From contig PWMM01000106.1 of assembly GCA_003558195.1 (NCBI GenBank), forward strand, positions 1-5,984: DNA of 5,984 nucleotides. The letters are read 5' to 3'. This DNA is from Syntrophomonadaceae bacterium (lineage in GTDB: Bacteria > Bacillota > Dethiobacteria > DTU022). Of the stretch, positions 1 to 5,247 are shown piece by piece. The notes beneath the pieces were generated by a model. The model was not told the origin of the DNA and made no database searches. It saw nothing but the letters and a program-made list of their open reading frames with translations. A program made the position numbers and the translations under genes. Numbering within the stretch: the first letter of the stretch is position 1; every line of letters starts with the position of its first letter.

Positions 1-365
1 ATGCCGGGCAGGAATTAAAAGCGGATAGCTTTGCCGCCGGAGATTATGTCGATGTCAGTGCTACTGCCAGGGGTAAAGGATTTGCTGGGTCAATTAAAAA
101 AATGGGTTTCAGTAGGGGTCCGAAAACCCATGGCTCTCACTATTATCGCGGCCCAGGCTCTTTGGGTTCTGTTGATGCAGCCAGGGTTTTTAAAGGCCGG
201 CCACTTCCCGGGCGGATGGGGAACTGGCGAAGAACTGTTCAGAACCTGAGTGTTGTAGAATCAGATGGCGAAAAAAATATTTTACTGGTTAAAGGTTCTG
301 TACCCGGTCCCAGGGGTGGACTGGTAGAAGTTAAAGAAGCGATTAAAAAGAAAGTAAGCGGATAG
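1..365 (+). CDS. rplC: 50S ribosomal protein L3, 3' part (5' truncated by window edge)
   Basis: This is the C-terminal portion of ribosomal protein L3, a 50S protein that binds 23S rRNA early in assembly and reaches towards the peptidyl-transferase centre. The reading frame is open from base 3, with no start codon, to the TAG at 363-365. It gives about 120 residues of a protein that normally has about 205-215, so roughly 90 N-terminal residues lie upstream. Family motifs seen in the fragment are KGFAG (residues 25-29), SHYYRGPGSLG, RVFKGRPLPGRMGN, TVQNL and VPGPRGG. The loop between PGSLG and RVFKG is the short Bacillus/Clostridia form (SVDAA). It lacks the glutamine that PrmB methylates in E. 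coli L3. The in-frame ATG at 102 is internal methionine, not a start, because conserved L3 sequence continues upstream of it. A 25-nt gap separates it from rplD. Confidence 0.97.
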   Translation, partial: AGQELKADSFAAGDYVDVSATARGKGFAGSIKKMGFSRGPKTHGSHYYRGPGSLGSVDAARVFKGRPLPGRMGNWRRTVQNLSVVESDGEKNILLVKGSVPGPRGGLVEVKEAIKKKVSG

Positions 366-390
366 CCTAAAGAAAGGAGATGCCCTGAAT

Positions 391-1017
391 ATGCCTAAAA
401 TATCGCTTTACAATAGAGACGGCGAGCAGGTGGACGAAATAGAGGTCCAGGCCAGCCTTTTTGGAGCGCCGTTGAATCAAGGAGCTCTCTATCAGACGGC
501 TGTCTCGCAAACGGCAAGACGCCGGCAGGGTACAGCTTCAAGTAAGGACCGTAGTGAAGTAAGAGGCGGCGGTGATAAACCCTGGCCTCAAAAAGGAACA
601 GGAAGGGCCCGCCACGGTAGCACTAATTCTCCGATTTGGGTCGGGGGTGGAGTGACGTTTGGTCCCAAACCCCGCGATTATAGCAAATCTGTTCCGAAAA
701 AAATGAAGCGTGTCGCCCTGAAATCTGCTCTTAGCGATAAGTATAAAGAAGGCAAGGTAGTTATCGTAGATGATTTTGCTATCGATGCTCCGAAAACTAA
801 GCAAATGGTAGCCCTGCTCGGGCAACTGAAAGTAGAGGGAGGAGCGCTGGTGGTTAATGCCCAGCCCGATATGAATGTAATTATGGCAGCCCGTAACCTG
901 CCAAAGGTAAAAACCATCCTGGCCCGCCAGTTGAATGTGCTTGACATCCTCAGTTATAATTATTTAGTTATGAGCAAGGATGCCCTTGAGCAGGTTGAGG
1001 AGGTGTTTGGCGGATGA
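391..1017 (+). CDS. rplD: 50S ribosomal protein L4 (uL4)
   Basis: L4 is a 50S protein with a globular domain on the subunit surface and a long basic loop that lines the peptide exit tunnel near the constriction. The 208-residue product has the usual family length. The extended loop spans about residues 46-108 and contains RSEVRGGG (54-61), QKGTGRAR (67-74) and [14 protein letters not shown]. The lysine matching E. coli Lys63, a macrolide-resistance position, is kept in QKG. The C-terminal half is the expected alpha/beta fold ([30 protein letters not shown]). The ATG follows AGGAG at 375-379 with an 11-nt spacer. The stop codon overlaps the rplW start as ATGA. In E. coli L4 also represses the S10 operon through its leader RNA; that leader would be upstream of this window, and nothing here shows such control. 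Confidence 0.98.
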   Translation: MPKISLYNRDGEQVDEIEVQASLFGAPLNQGALYQTAVSQTARRRQGTASSKDRSEVRGGGDKPWPQKGTGRARHGSTNSPIWVGGGVTFGPKPRDYSKSVPKKMKRVALKSALSDKYKEGKVVIVDDFAIDAPKTKQMVALLGQLKVEGGALVVNAQPDMNVIMAARNLPKVKTILARQLNVLDILSYNYLVMSKDALEQVEEVFGG

Positions 1018-1310
1018 AGAAAGATCCTCGTGATGTAATAATCCGTCCCATGATTAGTGAAAAATCGACCGAACTCATGGAAGACAATAAATATACTTTT
1101 GTCGTATCAGGTAAGGCAAATAAAATAGAAATAAAGCAGGCCCTTGAAGATATTTTTGGTGTCCAGGTTCAAAAAGTGAACACTGCAAACTATAAGGGAA
1201 AAATGAAGCGTTTGGGCCGTTTTCCGGCAGGCAAAAAACCTGCCTGGAAAAAAGCGATTATCACACTGGCCGAAGGCAGCAAACCGATCGAGCTGTTTGA
1301 AAGCCGCTAA
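1014..1310 (+). CDS. rplW: 50S ribosomal protein L23 (uL23)
   Basis: L23 sits at the rim of the peptide exit tunnel, where trigger factor and the signal recognition particle dock. The 98-residue product is of normal length. It shows the family pattern: N-terminal [12 protein letters not shown] (residues 7-18), [23 protein letters not shown], then V..VNT.NYKGK.KR.GR and a basic [12 protein letters not shown] strand near the end. The start ATG overlaps the rplD stop as ATGA (1014-1017). Its Shine-Dalgarno sequence GAGGAGGT (997-1004) lies inside the last codons of rplD, 9 nt before the start, so L4 and L23 translation are probably coupled. A 17-nt gap follows before rplB. Confidence 0.98.
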   Translation: MKKDPRDVIIRPMISEKSTELMEDNKYTFVVSGKANKIEIKQALEDIFGVQVQKVNTANYKGKMKRLGRFPAGKKPAWKKAIITLAEGSKPIELFESR

Positions 1311-1327
1311 GAAGGAGGGAGTATAAA

Positions 1328-2158
1328 ATGGCTGTAAAAAGATTTAAACCCACTTCGCCCGGGCGGCGTTTTGCAACTGTATCGACTTTTGAGGAAATAA
1401 CCAAAATAAAGCCTGAAAAATCTCTGCTGGCCCCTTTAAGTAAAAAAGCCGGCCGGAATTCTTACGGCAGGATGACTGTTCGTCACCAGGGAGGAGGCCA
1501 TAAGCGCAACTACCGGGTTATCGATTTTAAACGTGATAAAGACAATGTTCCGGCTAAAGTTGCCGGGATTGAATACGATCCAAACCGGACGGCGAACATA
1601 GCTTTATTGCACTATGTTGATGGAGAAAAACGTTATATCCTGGCTCCAATGGGCCTGCGTACCGGGCAAAAGGTTCAATCCGGTATTAAAGTTGAAGTAA
1701 GGCCTGGCAATGCCATGCCATTGCGTTCGATTCCGGTGGGGACTTTTGTTCATAATATTGAGATGAAACAGGGTGCCGGCGGGCAGCTGGCCCGTTCAGC
1801 CGGAACAGCAGCACAGCTGGCGGCAAAAGAAGGCAAGATGGCCCATTTAAGGTTGCCTTCAGGTGAAGTACGCCTGGTTCCTCTTGACTGCCGGGCAACT
1901 GTGGGTCAGATTGGTAACGTGGAGCATGAGAACTTGACTATAGGAAAAGCCGGTCGGGCAAGATGGATGGGAAAAAGGCCAACTGTGCGCGGCTCGGTTA
2001 TGAATCCCTGTGATCACCCTCACGGGGGTGGAGAGGGCAGGGCCCCCATTGGGTTGCCAGGCCCGGTTACACCCTGGGGTAAGCCGACCCTGGGTTATAA
2101 AACCAGGCGGAAGAGTAAGGAATCAGATAAGTATATTATCCGCCGCCGTAAGAAGTAG
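1328..2158 (+). CDS. rplB: 50S ribosomal protein L2 (uL2)
   Basis: L2 is one of the largest and most conserved 50S proteins. It is needed for subunit association (bridge to 16S rRNA) and for peptidyl-transferase activity. The 276-residue product matches the usual 273-277. It begins [15 protein letters not shown] and has the GR...[16 protein letters not shown] segment (about residues 49-70) leading into the OB-like domain. The SH3-like domain includes [22 protein letters not shown]. The C-terminal motif [13 protein letters not shown] covers residues 226-238. His230 matches the functionally critical His229 of E. coli. The residue before DHPH is Cys, a position that varies between bacteria (Val or Asn elsewhere). 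The ATG follows AAGGAGGG (1312-1319) with an 8-nt spacer. The gene is intact, and the longest intergenic gap in the window (72 nt) follows it. Confidence 0.99.
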   Translation: MAVKRFKPTSPGRRFATVSTFEEITKIKPEKSLLAPLSKKAGRNSYGRMTVRHQGGGHKRNYRVIDFKRDKDNVPAKVAGIEYDPNRTANIALLHYVDGEKRYILAPMGLRTGQKVQSGIKVEVRPGNAMPLRSIPVGTFVHNIEMKQGAGGQLARSAGTAAQLAAKEGKMAHLRLPSGEVRLVPLDCRATVGQIGNVEHENLTIGKAGRARWMGKRPTVRGSVMNPCDHPHGGGEGRAPIGLPGPVTPWGKPTLGYKTRRKSKESDKYIIRRRKK

Positions 2159-2230
2159 CTGTTTAGAAAGAGGGTTGCCTGATTCAATTGGAAATCCTTT
2201 ATTAATCGGCTTAAAGGGAGGTAAGTTAGA
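2159..2230 (+). other. 72-nt rplB-rpsS spacer with weak hairpin at the RBS
   Basis: This is the longest non-coding gap in the window. It contains no ORF and no in-frame extension of rpsS, since a TAA at 2222-2224 closes that frame. CCTTTA (2196-2201) can pair with TAAAGG (2212-2217) around a 10-nt loop, with one extra T-G pair outside. This would cover the first bases of the rpsS ribosome binding site GGGAGGT (2216-2222). The stem is short and AU-rich, so its role is uncertain. A TTGCCT (2175-2180) and TTTATT (2198-2203) pair with 17-nt spacing is only a 4/6 plus 4/6 match to the sigma-A consensus and is not called as a promoter. Confidence 0.45.
2216..2222 (+). promoter_or_regulatory. Ribosome binding site that fixes the TTG start of rpsS
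   Basis: GGGAGGT lies 8 nt before the TTG at 2231. An in-frame TAA at 2222-2224 rules out any longer product. The next in-frame methionine is deep inside conserved S19 sequence. Together these make TTG the start. Confidence 0.85.
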
Positions 2231-2515
2231 TTGTCGCGTTCACTGAAAAAAGGCCCCTATGTAGAGGCCAGTTTGATGAAAAAAATTACACAGATGAGCG
2301 AAAAGGGAGAAAAAAAGGTTATTAAAACCTGGTCCCGCCGTTCCACTATATTCCCTGAAATGGTTGGACATACCATTGCAGTCCATGATGGCAGAAGGCA
2401 TGTTCCGATTTTTATCAGTGAAGATATGGTCGGACATAAGTTGGGTGAATTTGCCCCGACCCGCACCTTCCGGGGGCACGGGCATCATACCGAACGCTCT
2501 ACCACTATTAAGTAG
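2231..2515 (+). CDS. rpsS: 30S ribosomal protein S19 (uS19)
   Basis: S19 is a 30S head protein. It pairs with S13, contacts the central protuberance of the 50S subunit, and sends a C-terminal tail towards the decoding site. The 94-residue product is of normal length and carries the family signature: [10 protein letters not shown] (residues 2-11), [31 protein letters not shown], and [18 protein letters not shown] near the end. Translation starts at TTG, supported by a good ribosome binding site and a stop codon just upstream. The C-terminal tail (residues 81-94) is rich in histidine (His83, His85, His86). The tail is the least conserved part of S19 between bacteria, so this is noted as variation only. 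rplV follows after 22 nt. Confidence 0.98.
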   Translation: MSRSLKKGPYVEASLMKKITQMSEKGEKKVIKTWSRRSTIFPEMVGHTIAVHDGRRHVPIFISEDMVGHKLGEFAPTRTFRGHGHHTERSTTIK

Positions 2516-2520
2516 GGCAG

Positions 2521-2526
2521 AGGAGG
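2521..2526 (+). promoter_or_regulatory. Ribosome binding site of rplV, shared with a nearby out-of-frame ATG
   Basis: AGGAGG stands 11 nt before the rplV ATG (2538). A second ATG at 2531, only 4 nt downstream of the site and in another frame, opens a five-codon frame that ends at TAA 2546-2548. The 4-nt spacing is short for initiation, so the rplV ATG is the expected start. Confidence 0.7.
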
Positions 2527-2537
2527 AAAAATGATTT

Positions 2538-2879
2538 ATGGAAGCTAAAGCGAAAGCTCGACATGTACGCGTTGCGCCGCGCAAAGCCAGGGCTGTTATT
2601 GACATGATCAGGAATAAGGATCTTGACGAAGCCTTAAGCATATTGCGTTATACCCCTCGGGGTGCAGCAGAGCCCGTGACCAAGGTAGTTAAATCAGCAG
2701 CAGCCAATGCTGAGTTTAATCATGAAATGAAACGGGGCTCACTGTACATTGATCAGGCTTATGTTGATGAAGGGCCTACCATGAAGAGGATTCGACCCCG
2801 GGCCAGGGGAAGGCGAAACCTGATTTTTAAAAGAACCAGCCATATTACGGTTATAGTAAAAGAAAGAAAGGGGGTTTAA
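2538..2879 (+). CDS. rplV: 50S ribosomal protein L22 (uL22)
   Basis: L22 binds all domains of 23S rRNA, and its long beta-hairpin lines the peptide exit tunnel beside L4. The 113-residue product is of normal length. It shows [19 protein letters not shown] (residues 7-25), the helical [13 protein letters not shown] segment, and the hairpin [17 protein letters not shown] (76-92), ending in [10 protein letters not shown]. Met-Lys-Arg at residues 82-84 is intact; deletion of these three residues in E. coli L22 gives erythromycin resistance. The part after the hairpin tip reads GRRNLIFKR, where many bacteria have GRA followed by a different short stretch. The start is ATG at 2538, because the protein begins directly with the usual short N-terminus. 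Only 2 nt separate its stop from the rpsC start, so coupling with S3 is likely. Confidence 0.98.
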   Translation: MEAKAKARHVRVAPRKARAVIDMIRNKDLDEALSILRYTPRGAAEPVTKVVKSAAANAEFNHEMKRGSLYIDQAYVDEGPTMKRIRPRARGRRNLIFKRTSHITVIVKERKGV

Positions 2880-2881
2880 AA

Positions 2882-3562
2882 ATGGGACAAAAAGTTAACC
2901 CCATCGGTTTCCGGATTGGAGTTATCCGTGACTGGGACGCAAGGTGGTTTTCCAGCAAGAATTATAAGAACCAGCTGCATGAAGATATGCAGATCAGGAA
3001 TTATATTCAAACCAAGCTGGAAGGTTCTTCCATATCGAGGATTGAGATCGAAAGAGCGGCCAATAATGTCCGGATTAGTATTCACACCGCAAAACCGGGG
3101 ATGGTCATTGGCCGGGGAGGAGCCGGTGTTGAAGGATTGCGCAAGGAACTGGAAAAATTAACAGATAAGAAAGTGCATTTGAATATCATTGAAATAAAAA
3201 AACCGGAAATGGACGCTACTCTTGTAGCAGAGAGCATTGCTTCACAGCTTGAAAGACGAATTGCCTTTAGAAGAGCCATGAAGCAGGCTATATTCCGAAC
3301 TATGCGTAATGGAGCCAAAGGAATAAGAATATCCTGCAGTGGTAGGCTTGGCGGTTCCGAAATGGCCCGCAATGAAACTTACCATGAAGGAACCGTTCCT
3401 CTGCAGACGCTGCGTGCAGATATAGATTATGGATTTGTAGAAGCCAAGACAACTTATGGACGCATCGGGGTTAAAGTATGGATTTACAAGGGTGAAATAT
3501 TGCCAAAAAAACCCGGTGAAGAAAAACCTGCAGAGGGGGTAGACGCCAATGCTAATGCCTAA
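2882..3562 (+). CDS. rpsC: 30S ribosomal protein S3 (uS3)
   Basis: S3 is a 30S head protein at the mRNA entry channel, where with S4 and S5 it gives the ribosome its mRNA helicase activity. The 226-residue product begins [16 protein letters not shown] type-2 RNA-binding domain follows, with the GxxG-type loop in [13 protein letters not shown] (residues 75-87). The C-terminal domain has RRAMKQA, where Arg130, Arg131 and Lys134 match the E. coli helicase residues 131, 132 and 135. It also has [10 protein letters not shown] and the conserved YG.IGVKVWI.KGE end. A low-complexity tail (KPGEEKP then ANANA) closes the protein. The DNA for this tail also holds the rplP ribosome binding site and start. 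The Shine-Dalgarno AAAGGGGG (2867-2874) lies in the end of rplV, 7 nt before the ATG. Confidence 0.98.
   Translation: MGQKVNPIGFRIGVIRDWDARWFSSKNYKNQLHEDMQIRNYIQTKLEGSSISRIEIERAANNVRISIHTAKPGMVIGRGGAGVEGLRKELEKLTDKKVHLNIIEIKKPEMDATLVAESIASQLERRIAFRRAMKQAIFRTMRNGAKGIRISCSGRLGGSEMARNETYHEGTVPLQTLRADIDYGFVEAKTTYGRIGVKVWIYKGEILPKKPGEEKPAEGVDANANA
3533..3540 (+). promoter_or_regulatory. Ribosome binding site choosing the rplP start, inside rpsC
   Basis: GAGGGGGT lies inside the end of rpsC. It is 8 nt before the ATG at 3549 and 14 nt before the second in-frame ATG at 3555, which favours the upstream one. The N-terminus MLMPKR that this gives is also common in L16 of other Firmicutes-like bacteria. 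Confidence 0.7.
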
Positions 3563-3977
3563 GCGGGTAAAATTCCGCCGCCAGCACCGCGGCCGCATGA
3601 AAGGTCGGGCTAAAGGTGGCACAGTGGTCCAATTTGGTGAATATGGCTTGCAGGCTTTAGAACCTTCCTGGATTACCAGCCAGCAGATTGAGGCAGCCCG
3701 AATTGCTATGACAAGATCGATTAAAAGGGGCGGGAAGGTTTGGATTAATATCTTTCCTGATAAACCGGTAACCGAAAAACCGGCAGAGACCCGGATGGGT
3801 AAAGGTAAAGGCTCCCCCGAGTACTGGGTGGCAGTAGTCAAGCCGGGCCGGATTATGTTTGAACTGGCCGGTGTAGATGAAGATGTAGCCAAGGAAGCAC
3901 TGCGCCTGGCGGCAAATAAATTGCCGATTAAAACTAAATTTGTTAAAAGAGCTGAATCGGGTGGTGGATCTGAATGA
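3549..3977 (+). CDS. rplP: 50S ribosomal protein L16 (uL16)
   Basis: L16 is a late-assembling 50S protein near the A site and the base of the central protuberance, and it helps position A-site tRNA. The 142-residue product is of usual length. Motifs in order are [20 protein letters not shown] (residues 1-20), [35 protein letters not shown], then [20 protein letters not shown] (82 onward) and [18 protein letters not shown]. Arg82 corresponds to the arginine hydroxylated by YcfD in E. coli L16; whether it is modified here cannot be seen. The gene overlaps the end of rpsC by 14 nt and shares ATGA with rpmC (3974-3977), so S3, L16 and L29 look translationally linked. ATG 3555 is a possible alternative start two codons downstream. 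Confidence 0.97.
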   Translation: MLMPKRVKFRRQHRGRMKGRAKGGTVVQFGEYGLQALEPSWITSQQIEAARIAMTRSIKRGGKVWINIFPDKPVTEKPAETRMGKGKGSPEYWVAVVKPGRIMFELAGVDEDVAKEALRLAANKLPIKTKFVKRAESGGGSE

Positions 3978-4165
3978 AAATAAAAGAAGTTCATGAGCTT
4001 AATGAGCAAGAGCTGGAGGATAAAGTAAAAGAGTTAAAAGAAGAGCTTTTTAACCTGCGCTTCCAGCAAGCCACCGGTCAGCTGGATAATGTTATGCGCA
4101 TTAAAGAGGTCCGCCGTGATATTGCCCGGGTTAAAACCGTGCTCCGGGAACGGGCCCTTAGCTAA
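3974..4165 (+). CDS. rpmC: 50S ribosomal protein L29 (uL29)
   Basis: L29 is a small, two-helix 50S protein beside L23 at the tunnel exit. The 63-residue product matches the family length. It has the expected pattern: [18 protein letters not shown], then [17 protein letters not shown] (about residues 24-40) and [18 protein letters not shown] near the end. A high Lys/Glu/Arg helical character is visible throughout. The start overlaps the rplP stop as ATGA. Unlike its neighbours it has no clear AGGAGG. The only candidate is the GGTGGTGG-like run at about 3961-3968, so initiation probably relies on ribosomes finishing rplP. The stop codon lies in the perfect 12-bp palindrome CCTTAGCTAAGG (4156-4167). 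A 28-nt gap precedes rpsQ. Confidence 0.97.
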   Translation: MKIKEVHELNEQELEDKVKELKEELFNLRFQQATGQLDNVMRIKEVRRDIARVKTVLRERALS

Positions 4166-4176
4166 GGTTTAATAAG

Positions 4177-4184
4177 AAGGGAGG
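4177..4184 (+). promoter_or_regulatory. Ribosome binding site that fixes the TTG start of rpsQ
   Basis: AAGGGAGG lies 9 nt before TTG 4194. No ATG or GTG lies between the site and the conserved S17 N-terminus (TIKGKVRSG), so TTG is the best start. Confidence 0.85.
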
Positions 4185-4193
4185 CCCACTGGT

Positions 4194-4448
4194 TTGACAA
4201 TCAAAGGTAAAGTACGGAGCGGTCGGGTAATTAGCGATAAGATGGATAAAACCAGGGTTGTAGCAGTGGAAAGATTAACCCGCCATCCGTTATATGGGAA
4301 GATTATTCGACGGACTAAAAAACATAAAATGCATGACGAGACTAATGAGTCCCGAGTAGGCGACATAGTAAAAATGATGGAAACCAGGCCTATCAGCAAG
4401 GATAAGAGATGGCGTCTGGTGGAGATCATGCGCAAATCGAAGCTGTAG
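4194..4448 (+). CDS. rpsQ: 30S ribosomal protein S17 (uS17)
   Basis: S17 is an early-assembling 30S body protein with an OB fold that binds 16S rRNA helices of the 5' domain. The 84-residue product is of normal length. It carries GKV.SG.V.SDKMDKT (about residues 5-20), the [20 protein letters not shown] segment and the closing [24 protein letters not shown] signature. Translation starts at TTG. In E. coli this is the last gene of the S10 operon. Here a 51-nt spacer with a hairpin follows before rplN, but there is no run of T residues, so transcription probably continues into the spc genes. Confidence 0.98.
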   Translation: MTIKGKVRSGRVISDKMDKTRVVAVERLTRHPLYGKIIRRTKKHKMHDETNESRVGDIVKMMETRPISKDKRWRLVEIMRKSKL

Positions 4449-4449
4449 G

Positions 4450-4483
4450 ATTCTCTTTCCGGATAGCCTGCCGGAAAGGGGAT
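4450..4483 (+). other. 13-bp inverted repeat / RNA hairpin at the S10-spc junction
   Basis: The arms 4450-4462 and 4471-4483 pair over 13 positions around an 8-nt loop (4463-4470). The inner eight pairs (CTTTCCGG with CCGGAAAG) are all Watson-Crick. The outer five contain two T-G wobbles (4454-4479 and 4452-4481). The stem starts 2 nt after the rpsQ stop and ends 2 nt before the rplN ribosome binding site (4486-4491). No T-tract follows, so it is not a standard intrinsic terminator. Possible roles are RNA processing, 3'-end protection of the upstream message, or control of rplN initiation. Its existence is read directly; the function is inference. Confidence 0.7.
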
Positions 4484-4485
4484 GA

Positions 4486-4491
4486 AAGGAG
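4486..4491 (+). promoter_or_regulatory. Ribosome binding site that selects ATG 4500 for rplN
   Basis: AAGGAG lies 8 nt before ATG 4500. An upstream in-frame ATG at 4482 would begin within the hairpin and before this site. It would add six residues (MKGEAI) not seen in L14 proteins, so 4500 is preferred. Confidence 0.9.
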
Positions 4492-4499
4492 AGGCAATA

Positions 4500-4868
4500 A
4501 TGATTCAATCTGAGAGTATTTTAAAGATAGCTGACAACTCGGGAGCTAAAAAGATCCTTTGTATCAGGGTTCTTGGTGGATCAAAACGCAAAGCGGGGCG
4601 GATCGGTGATATCATTATCGGTTCGGTAAAAGAAGCTACTCCCGGTGGAGTGGTAAAAAAAGGCGAGGTTGTCAGGGCAGTTATTGTCCGCACCAAAAGC
4701 CGGTTAAACCGCAGAGACGGGTCCCATATAAACTTCGATGAGAATGCAGCTGTAATAATCAATGAACTGAATAATCCGCGTGGGACCCGGATATTTGGGC
4801 CTGTCGCCCGTGAATTGAGGGAAAAAGATTTTATGAAGATCGTTTCCCTTGCTCCGGAGGTTATTTAG
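4500..4868 (+). CDS. rplN: 50S ribosomal protein L14 (uL14)
   Basis: L14 is a 50S interface protein that bridges to 16S rRNA helix 44 and interacts with L19; it is also the docking site of the silencing factor RsfS. From ATG 4500 the product has 122 residues, exactly the usual L14 length, and begins with the typical MIQ. Motifs are [21 protein letters not shown] (about residues 8-28), the conserved [30 protein letters not shown] block, and [29 protein letters not shown] towards the end. The hairpin at 4450-4483 lies directly before its ribosome binding site. In E. coli rplN opens the spc operon; here it looks co-transcribed with rpsQ because no promoter is evident. A 29-nt gap precedes rplX. 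Confidence 0.98.
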   Translation: MIQSESILKIADNSGAKKILCIRVLGGSKRKAGRIGDIIIGSVKEATPGGVVKKGEVVRAVIVRTKSRLNRRDGSHINFDENAAVIINELNNPRGTRIFGPVARELREKDFMKIVSLAPEVI

Positions 4869-4879
4869 TAGTTCATTAC

Positions 4880-4886
4880 GGAGGTG
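4880..4886 (+). promoter_or_regulatory. Ribosome binding site supporting the GTG start of rplX
   Basis: GGAGGTG lies 11 nt before GTG 4898 and 26 nt before the in-frame ATG at 4913. The GTG is therefore the better placed start, although its spacing is slightly long. Confidence 0.7.
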
Positions 4887-4897
4887 GCGAATAAGTA

Positions 4898-5227
4898 GTG
4901 GATATTAAAAAAATGAATGTGCGCCGGGGAGACCGGGTAGTGGTTCTTTCCGGTAAGGATAAAGGTAAAAAAGGCAAAGTAATTGCCACTTCCCCCCGTT
5001 TGGGCCGGGTTAAAGTGGAAGGAGTAAATATTATCAAGAAACATGCCAAGCCAACCCGCAGGGTTCCCCAGGGCGGAATCAGGGAGATGGAAGCCGAGTT
5101 TCCAGCTTCCAGGGTATTGCCTCTCTGCCCTTCCTGTAACAAGGCGACCCGGGTGGCCAAGAAAATTCTTCCCGATAACAGCCGGATTCGGGCTTGTCGG
5201 AAATGCGGCGAATCGCTGGATAAGTAA
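4898..5227 (+). CDS. rplX: 50S ribosomal protein L24 (uL24), four-cysteine form
   Basis: L24 is an assembly-initiating 50S protein that binds the 5' part of 23S rRNA and lies near the tunnel exit. The 109-residue product has an N-terminal KOW domain ([20 protein letters not shown], residues 9-28), then [14 protein letters not shown] and QGGI. Its C-terminal part has two CxxC pairs, Cys77/Cys80 and Cys100/Cys103, which could hold zinc as a ribbon. Many bacteria have this form, while others such as B. subtilis have lost the cysteines. The start is GTG, chosen on the ribosome binding site. If ATG 4913 were used instead, the product would be five residues shorter, still with a complete KOW domain. 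The stop codon overlaps the rplE ribosome binding site. Confidence 0.96.
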   Translation: MDIKKMNVRRGDRVVVLSGKDKGKKGKVIATSPRLGRVKVEGVNIIKKHAKPTRRVPQGGIREMEAEFPASRVLPLCPSCNKATRVAKKILPDNSRIRACRKCGESLDK

Positions 5228-5233
5228 GGAGGG
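5226..5233 (+). promoter_or_regulatory. Ribosome binding site of rplE with long spacer
   Basis: AAGGAGGG overlaps the rplX stop codon (TAA 5225-5227). It is 14 nt before the rplE ATG, longer than the 5-11 nt seen for most other genes here. No ATG, GTG or TTG in the rplE frame lies closer to it. Confidence 0.75.
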
Positions 5234-5247
5234 TTAAAGCTAAGCAT

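Noticed and set aside
31..249. A 72-codon + frame over the rplC fragment.
   Set aside because: It is out of frame with L3, whose conserved motifs are all in the frame running from base 3 to 365.
2175..2203. TTGCCT and TTTATT with 17-nt spacing as a promoter for rpsS onward.
   Set aside because: Each box matches the sigma-A consensus at only 4 of 6 positions, which is expected by chance in AT-rich spacers.
2240..2641. A 133-codon open frame on the - strand across rpsS and rplV.
   Set aside because: It is antisense to two intact, conserved genes and shows no family motif of its own.
3242..4009. A 255-codon open frame on the - strand across rpsC, rplP and the start of rpmC.
   Set aside because: It lies wholly antisense to clearly identified ribosomal genes, has no recognisable family motif, and its composition is what the reverse of conserved coding DNA gives. 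Long antisense frames are common in such genes.
4156..4167. The palindrome CCTTAGCTAAGG over the rpmC stop as a regulator site or hairpin.
   Set aside because: As RNA it allows only about 4 bp with a 4-nt loop, and a 12-bp palindrome at a stop codon can easily be chance. The nearby GGGCC (4152-4156) and GGCCC (4183-4187) pairing at the rpsQ binding site is also only 5 bp.
4450..4483. The rpsQ-rplN hairpin as a rho-independent terminator.
   Set aside because: The stem is followed by GAAAGGAG rather than a T-run on the + strand, and no T-run follows on the - strand either.
4482..4868. A longer rplN starting at ATG 4482.
   Set aside because: That start lies inside the hairpin and upstream of the good binding site, and adds six residues not found in L14. 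ATG 4500 gives the exact family length of 122.
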